The notes under the pieces are model-generated. The model made no database searches. It was not told where the DNA came from and saw only the letters and a list, made by a program, of their open reading frames with translations. From Pseudomonadota bacterium (GTDB taxonomy: Bacteria > Pseudomonadota > Alphaproteobacteria > Rhizobiales > Beijerinckiaceae), in NCBI GenBank assembly GCA_021804825.1, contig JAJZGX010000012.1, positions 1-39,130 on the forward strand: a stretch of 39,130 nt of DNA, written 5' to 3'. This document shows positions 35,245 through 39,130 of this stretch, in pieces. How positions within the stretch are numbered: position 1 is the first letter of the stretch; every line of letters begins with the position of its first letter. The position numbers and the translations under genes are program-made.

Positions 35245-35301
35245 ATGAACCCCAGGTCTCAACCTCGCGCATCTTGCGCCCGGTTCACGCCAGAACAAGC
35301 G

Positions 35302-35336
35302 GATTTGCAAATCTTTGCCCCGAAAAATAAATTTTT
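35302..35336. promoter_or_regulatory. Two dyads upstream of the secreted-protein promoter
   Basis: GATTTGCAAATC (35302-35313) is a perfect 12-bp palindrome. AAAAAT-AA-ATTTTT (35323-35336) is a second dyad set in CCG...CGG. They lie 33-67 bases upstream of the -35. Either could be an operator; the second could also terminate the upstream esterase transcript. A direct repeat CAAGTCG at 35352-35358 and 35373-35379, exactly 21 bases apart, flanks the -35. Confidence 0.35.
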
Positions 35337-35368
35337 GCGGCTTGGCCTCGGCAAGTCGTTCCTCGATC

Positions 35369-35396
35369 TTGACAAGTCGCAAATAACAAACATTAT
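35369..35396 (+). promoter_or_regulatory. Strong sigma70-type promoter for the secreted protein
   Basis: A perfect TTGACA (35369-35374), a 16-base spacer and CATTAT (35391-35396) would place transcription start near 35403. That leaves a leader of under 20 bases containing a full AGGAGG. It is the best promoter visible in the window. Confidence 0.6.
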
Positions 35397-35407
35397 CACA
35401 AAGTCAT

Positions 35408-35413
35408 AGGAGG
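35408..35413 (+). promoter_or_regulatory. Consensus Shine-Dalgarno AGGAGG
   Basis: A complete AGGAGG with 7-base spacing to ATG 35421, much stronger than the ribosome binding sites of the surrounding genes. It fixes the start of the secreted protein. Confidence 0.8.
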
Positions 35414-35420
35414 AAAGTTC

Positions 35421-35798
35421 ATGACCAGAAATTTTTTCTTGGTGGGGAGCTTGTTGGCTGCCTCGCTCATTGTGTCCGCGCCTTCAGCGCTCGCCGCCTG
35501 TCAGACAACACCTGTCCGATTTTTTCCCAGCCAGAATGACACGGTGTCAACAACAGCAACTGTCAGCGGCGGGGTATGTGAAATCACCTACCATTCATCG
35601 GGAGCGTTTCAGTTCACTTCGACAATCGTAGTTTCGCGGCCCCAACATGGTATAATCGTGCGAACCGGGGTTGCTGGCATCAGATATCGGGTTGCCAAAG
35701 GGTTCCGCGGCACCGATCACGCTTCTGTCAAATTTTGCGGCAAGGGGCGAACCGGCAGCGGTTGTTCTACGGTGAATTTCAATTTCAATGATCCATGA
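35421..35798 (+). CDS. Small secreted Cys-containing protein, possible Ig-like fold
   Basis: A 125-residue protein with an evident signal peptide (MTRNFFLVGSLLAASLIVSA, cleavage after SALAA or ALA at about 25). The mature chain of about 100 residues is beta-rich and has four Cys: next to the cleavage site, GGVCEITYH, VKFCGKG and SGCSTVNF. Two disulfides are therefore likely. VSRPQHGIIVRTGVAGIRYRVAKGFRGTDHASVKFCG followed by GSGCSTVNFNF resembles the bacterial Ig-like/cadherin-like repeat in many exported proteins. This is a pattern match by eye, and function is unknown. The gene is visibly less GC-rich than its neighbours, uses codons rare nearby (AGA, ATA), and has a strong promoter and Shine-Dalgarno. 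It stands alone. Confidence 0.8.
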   Translation: MTRNFFLVGSLLAASLIVSAPSALAACQTTPVRFFPSQNDTVSTTATVSGGVCEITYHSSGAFQFTSTIVVSRPQHGIIVRTGVAGIRYRVAKGFRGTDHASVKFCGKGRTGSGCSTVNFNFNDP

Positions 35799-35799
35799 A

Positions 35800-35907
35800 T
35801 CAAGGCGGCTTCAGGTAAACTTCCACGCGCCCTGAATTTTGTCGGTGATTTTGAATTTATGACAGCTTCAGATCATCGGCGAAATTGCTGACATCAACCG
35901 CCTTGAT
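35800..35907. repeat. Right-hand copy of the direct repeat and a 10-bp inverted pair
   Basis: TCAAGGCGGC (35800-35809) is the right direct copy. ATCAAGGCGG (35799-35808) pairs perfectly with CCGCCTTGAT (35898-35907) across 89 bases. The intervening sequence has no gene that I can support. It includes TTCAGG (35810-35815) and CCTGAA (35831-35836), followed by TTTT, a weak terminator candidate for the secreted-protein gene. Confidence 0.4.
35810..35840 (+). terminator. Weak terminator candidate after the secreted-protein gene
   Basis: A 6-bp stem (TTCAGG/CCTGAA) with a 15-base loop is followed directly by TTTT. The loop is long and the T-run short, so efficiency would be low. Confidence 0.3.
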
Positions 35908-35989
35908 CCTGCGCTGCATGATGTGGTGAGGGCACGACACCCATGGCATCGGCGAACAAGCCCAGCCTCCATCACCGATGCGCAGACGC

Positions 35990-36625
35990 CTATTGGCTCG
36001 CCCAGATAATGCGTGCCATCCACGCCACCTTTTCAAGCGGCAGCACGCGGTCTTCGTGGGCCGGATTGAGCGATTTGAGCTCGATGGTGCGGGCCGTTTG
36101 GCGTTTCAATTCCTTGGCGAGCACTTCGCCATCATTGGTTTTCACCACCACGCGGTCGCCGCGCCGGATCGGTGACCCGGGCGAAACAATGATGCGATCA
36201 CCATCACGATACAGCGGCTGCATGGAATCGCCCGAAATTTCGAGCGAATAGCTATGATCATCAGCGCCATTGGGAAACACGACTTCGTCCCACCCACCGC
36301 CAGCCGGGAAGCCGCCGTCATCAAAAAAACCGCCAGCCCCCGCCTGCGCAAAACCCAGCAGGGGCAAGGGCCGGATGGCTGACGCCCCGAGGCCCGCACG
36401 CGCAACCAGTCCCAAAAATTCGTCGAGAGTCACCCCTGTGGCCGTCAGGATCTTGGCGATGGATTCGGTCGAAGGCCAGCGCTGTCGCCCATCCGGCATC
36501 ATCCGCTTCGAGCGGTTGAACGTCGTGGCATCGAGCCCAGCTTTTTTGGCCAATGCCGAGGTCGTCATGCCCGCATTGCTGGCAAGCGTATCAATGGCTA
36601 ACCAAATCTGTTCGTGGGACAGCAC
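35990..36625 (-). CDS. HTH regulator with LexA-like S24 peptidase domain
   Basis: A 211-residue transcriptional regulator of the CI/LexA-like kind. The N-terminal HTH (about 5-75) includes LASNAGMTTSALAKKAGLDATTFNRSKR. The hinge has an Ala-Gly pair in GFAQAGAGGF (about 95-96), a possible autocleavage site. The S24 domain carries the Ser of SGDSM (S134) and the Lys of VLAKEL (K171), with the 37-residue separation seen in LexA. GTG 36625 is chosen because GGGAG (complement of 36633-36637) stands 7 bases upstream; ATG 36643 would add six residues. No phage genes surround it, so it is probably a chromosomal stress regulator. Its promoter is overlapped by a dyad, suggesting autoregulation. Targets are unknown. 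Confidence 0.85.
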   Translation of the reverse strand: MLSHEQIWLAIDTLASNAGMTTSALAKKAGLDATTFNRSKRMMPDGRQRWPSTESIAKILTATGVTLDEFLGLVARAGLGASAIRPLPLLGFAQAGAGGFFDDGGFPAGGGWDEVVFPNGADDHSYSLEISGDSMQPLYRDGDRIIVSPGSPIRRGDRVVVKTNDGEVLAKELKRQTARTIELKSLNPAHEDRVLPLEKVAWMARIIWASQ

Positions 36626-36654
36626 GCGACGACTCCCGATCATGCCCGGAAACT

Positions 36655-36697
36655 GTTCCTATCTTCCAGATATAGAACCAATATTTCAGCGTGGCAA
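36655..36697 (-). promoter_or_regulatory. Promoter and overlapping dyad of the S24 regulator
   Basis: On the minus strand TTGCCA (36697-36692), a 17-base spacer and TATATC (36674-36669) form a good sigma70-type promoter. An imperfect 24-bp dyad, GTTC near 36678 and GAAC near 36655 with TAT/ATA inside, covers the -10 and the start site. GGAA/TTCC (36649-36660) repeats the same half-site nearer the gene. Such placement is typical of self-repressing regulators. Confidence 0.5.
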
Positions 36698-36724
36698 TGG
36701 TTTATTTAGGAAAAAATACCGCAC

Positions 36725-38746
36725 CTAGCCCCTCGGCTCTGCGACGACCAGCGCGCAACTACGGCCAACCAGGTGAAGCGATGCCATTCCCTCGGGCGCC
36801 AGTTCCGCGGTGGCGAGCGCCACCTGCCATGAAAATCCCGCACGCGGTTGCGGCAGATCAAAGCGCCGAGGTCCAGCGCTGCCATTGATGATCACCAGCA
36901 CATGATCCCCCTGCGGGGCTGCACGCGTCGGCCCGGCATAGAGCGCCAGCATGAAGGCCCGCTGCGCCTGATCCTGCCAATCCTGCGCCGTCAGGGCGGC
37001 ACCGTCCGGGGCGAGCCATTGCGCATCCGGCTCCAACCCAAGGCCGTCAAGAAAGCGGTCATCATGAAGCGCCGCATGCTGCGCGCGCAAGGCTGTCAGC
37101 GCCGCAACAAAACCGGTCAGTCCGCCATCGTCTTGCCGCCAGTCAAGCCAGAAGGCCTGCGCATAGCCATTATTATTGCCGCCCTGGCTATGGCCGCGCT
37201 CAGCCCCCATGGCCAGCATTGGCGTGCCCCGCGCCATCATCAAACAAAACAGCAGGTTGCGCTGGTCTTGCACGCGGGCCGCCAAGATAGCCAGATCATC
37301 TGTCGGCCCCTCCACGCCATGATTCCATGCGTGGTTATCGGCCGTGCCGTCGCGATTGTCCTCGCCATTGGCAAGATTATGCCGCTCGTTGAAACTCACG
37401 AGGTCAGCCAGCGTGAAGCCATCATGCGCACTCACGAAATTGACGCTGGCAGCAGGCCGGTGCCGGGCTGCAAAAATATCTTCAGAGCCAGCAAGCCGTG
37501 TCGCCAGCGCACTCATGCTGCCTGATCCTTGCCAGAAGCAGCGGACATCATCGCGGAAGTGATCGTTCCATTCAAGGAAAGGCGCACCAAAATGCCCGAG
37601 CTGATAGCCGCCGGGGCCAATATCCCAAGGCTCGGCAATGAGTTTGAGCTCCCGCAGCACCGGATCCTGCCTGATCGCCGTCAGCAGGGGCGCGGCGGCA
37701 TCAAAGCCCTTGGCGCTGCGCCCCAGAATACTGGCGAGATCGAAGCGAAAGCCATCAAAGCCGACCTGCGCCCAATGCCGCAAGGCGTCCATGATCAAAC
37801 GCACCACCGCAGGGTGATCACAGGCCAGCGTGTGCCCGCAGCCGGTATCATTGACATAAAGCGCCGGATCATCGGGGCGCAGGCGGTAATACAAGGCATT
37901 GTCGAGCCCGCGCAGACTCAAGGTCGGGCCAAGTTCATCGCTCTCGCCGCTATGGTTGAACACGACATCGAGCACAACCTCGATGCCCGCCTCATGCAGA
38001 CGCTCCAGCGTCGTGCGGATTTCGGCAAGGCCGCCGGGTGCCAGCCGGGGATCGGGAGCCATGAAGCACACCGGATTATAGCCCCAGTGATTATGCAGCC
38101 CCAAGGCACCCAGATGCCGCTCGTCTATCCACGCCGCAATTGGCATGAGTTCCAATGTCGTGAGCCCAAGTCCGGTCAGATGATCGATGATGGCCGGGTG
38201 GGCCAGAGCCGCGAATGTGCCGCGCATCGCTTCCGGCACGGCTTCGTGGCGCGCGGTGAGCGCCGCAACGCTGGCCTCATAGATCATTGTTCGCGCCGGG
38301 ATGATCCGCGGGCCTTGCCGACCGATGGCTGCCATGGGCACCGTGACCACACATTTAGGCACGAAGGCGGCGCTATCGCGTTCATCCTTTACCTGAACGC
38401 CGCCTTGAATCTCCACATGAACCTCAAAGGGCGCTTGAATCAATTTGGCATAAGGATCGACCAGAAGCTTGTTGCAATTGAATCTTTTGCCATTGGCGGG
38501 ATCGAACGGCCCATCCGCCCGCAAGCCGTAAAGCGCCCCGGCCTGAACAGCGCTGACATGGCCATGAAACACCGCACCGCTGCGCCCCGGCAGCCGCAAG
38601 CGGGCGATTTCCTGCGTGCCGCTGGCATCGAACAGGCAGAAATACACCGCCTCGGCATCCTGCGAGACGACCGCGACATTCACGCCATCACCATGTAGTG
38701 ACACGCCCAGAGGTTCCGGCGTGCCCTCGCGCGTGATCCACGTCAT
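36725..38746 (-). CDS. glgX: Glycogen debranching enzyme GlgX (isoamylase type)
   Basis: A GH13 enzyme that removes alpha-1,6-linked branches from phosphorylase-limited glycogen. It has 673 residues. The N-terminal CBM48 (about 10-95) includes GVNVAVVSQDAEAVYFCLFD and YGLRADGPFDPANGKRFN. The barrel follows: DVVFNHSGE (260-268), GFDGFRFDLASILGR with nucleophile D336, LIAEPWDIGPGGYQ with acid E372, and FVSAHDGFTLADLVSFNERHNLANGEDNRDG with the third Asp (442). The end is a beta-sandwich C-domain. Family length is normal (about 660-700). The ATG overlaps the preceding phosphoglucomutase stop by four bases, so branch removal and glucose-phosphate interconversion are coexpressed. Confidence 0.95.
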   Translation of the reverse strand: MTWITREGTPEPLGVSLHGDGVNVAVVSQDAEAVYFCLFDASGTQEIARLRLPGRSGAVFHGHVSAVQAGALYGLRADGPFDPANGKRFNCNKLLVDPYAKLIQAPFEVHVEIQGGVQVKDERDSAAFVPKCVVTVPMAAIGRQGPRIIPARTMIYEASVAALTARHEAVPEAMRGTFAALAHPAIIDHLTGLGLTTLELMPIAAWIDERHLGALGLHNHWGYNPVCFMAPDPRLAPGGLAEIRTTLERLHEAGIEVVLDVVFNHSGESDELGPTLSLRGLDNALYYRLRPDDPALYVNDTGCGHTLACDHPAVVRLIMDALRHWAQVGFDGFRFDLASILGRSAKGFDAAAPLLTAIRQDPVLRELKLIAEPWDIGPGGYQLGHFGAPFLEWNDHFRDDVRCFWQGSGSMSALATRLAGSEDIFAARHRPAASVNFVSAHDGFTLADLVSFNERHNLANGEDNRDGTADNHAWNHGVEGPTDDLAILAARVQDQRNLLFCLMMARGTPMLAMGAERGHSQGGNNNGYAQAFWLDWRQDDGGLTGFVAALTALRAQHAALHDDRFLDGLGLEPDAQWLAPDGAALTAQDWQDQAQRAFMLALYAGPTRAAPQGDHVLVIINGSAGPRRFDLPQPRAGFSWQVALATAELAPEGMASLHLVGRSCALVVAEPRG

Positions 38747-39130
38747 GTGATGACCGACGGTGCCGCGCGGCCCGTCAGGCGGGTGATATTGGCGATGGCT
38801 TCCGCCGCAGCGCTCAACGGCGCCAGCGCGGCATGATTATCAACATCAAGCCTTTGCGGGCCAGCCTCATAATGTTCGAGATAGACCCGCAAGGTCGCCC
38901 CCGCCGTGCCGGTGCCCGACAGGCGATAGACCACCCGCGCGCCGCCATCAAACATGATCCGCACCCCTTGATGCGCCGAAGTCGAGCCATCGACCGGATC
39001 GAGATAGGCAAAATCATCGGCACCACTGACCACCAGCGCCCCGTGACGATAGCCCTTCAACGAACCGAGGCGCTCGCGCAGGCCAAGCATCAGCTTGTCG
39101 GCAGCAGCGCTCTCGACCTCCTCATAATCG
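38743..39130 (-). CDS. pgm: Phosphoglucomutase, C-terminal part (cut by window edge)
   Basis: The 3' end of a gene that continues beyond the right edge; about 128 residues are visible and frame is open to the edge (starting DYEEVESAAADKLMLGLRERLG). The diagnostic C-terminal phosphate-binding loop is RVVYRLSGTGTAGATLRVYLEHYE. FAYLDPVDGSTSAHQGVRIMFDGG is the usual preceding segment of alpha-D-glucose-specific phosphoglucomutase, which converts glucose 1-phosphate and glucose 6-phosphate. Active-site serine and metal loop lie outside the window. The stop overlaps glgX, indicating a glycogen operon whose other genes would lie to the right. Confidence 0.9.
   Translation of the reverse strand, partial: DYEEVESAAADKLMLGLRERLGSLKGYRHGALVVSGADDFAYLDPVDGSTSAHQGVRIMFDGGARVVYRLSGTGTAGATLRVYLEHYEAGPQRLDVDNHAALAPLSAAAEAIANITRLTGRAAPSVIT

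Noticed and set aside
36649-36678. A LexA SOS box before the S24 regulator
   Set aside because: The alphaproteobacterial box is a direct repeat GTTC-N7-GTTC. Here the half-sites are inverted and 16 bases apart.
1-39130. CRISPR array, prophage, IS element or toxin-antitoxin pair
   Set aside because: No regularly spaced repeats, transposase, phage structural gene or paired small toxin-antitoxin genes were found on either strand.

Overview
The window looks like a chromosomal core-genome segment of an alphaproteobacterium, most likely Hyphomicrobiales (Rhizobiales) and perhaps close to the Beijerinckiaceae. This rests on gene order and protein character, not on a database search. Supporting signs are high GC, an NDUFS4-like complex I subunit, thyA-folA-hflK-hflC, slt-dapA-smpB, a tiny membrane protein between xerD and aroK/aroB, and a DUF2007 gene beside a TrmN6-type methylase and a polyprenyl synthase. 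No prophage, IS element, CRISPR array or integrative element was seen.

Layout. 1-9.2 kb: glyQ; a small secreted basic protein; trmN6-like methylase plus DUF2007 protein, divergent from ispB; ispE behind a secreted TPR protein; and nadA-nadB under a promoter with a perfect 15-bp palindrome. 9.3-15.3 kb: a SleB-type cell-wall hydrolase; a tightly coupled dxs-tlyA-rlmD-like operon; and an NDUFS4-like gene between tRNA-Arg(UCU) and tRNA-Pro(UGG). 15.3-22.8 kb: one long minus-strand unit, CPBP protease-thyA-folA-hflK-hflC-aidB-like, preceded by a membrane-bound PAS/GGDEF protein. 22.9-28.3 kb: pcrA/uvrD helicase, alpha/beta hydrolase and Slt-type lytic transglycosylase. 28.4-35.2 kb: dapA-smpB (+), convergent with xerD and its 47-residue upstream partner (-), then divergent aroKB (a kinase-synthase fusion), a CorC/HlyC-type CBS protein and an HSL-family esterase. 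35.2-39.1 kb: a visibly AT-richer small secreted protein with near-consensus expression signals, an S24/HTH self-cleaving-type regulator, glgX, and the 3' end of a phosphoglucomutase gene cut by the window edge.

Most of the content is housekeeping: isoprenoid precursors (dxs, ispE, ispB), NAD (nadA, nadB), folate/dTMP (folA, thyA), lysine and shikimate (dapA, aroKB), RNA modification, translation rescue, glycogen breakdown and cell-wall turnover. I found no clear undescribed multi-gene system. The best leads are the AroK-AroB fusion, the nadA operator candidate, the island around 35.2-35.9 kb with its repeats and strong promoter, the S24 regulator with a promoter-overlapping dyad, and the aidB-like gene in the place where degP usually follows hflKC. 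Start codons were revised where signal peptides, Shine-Dalgarno spacing or overlaps argued for it. Several genes appear to use TTG or GTG.
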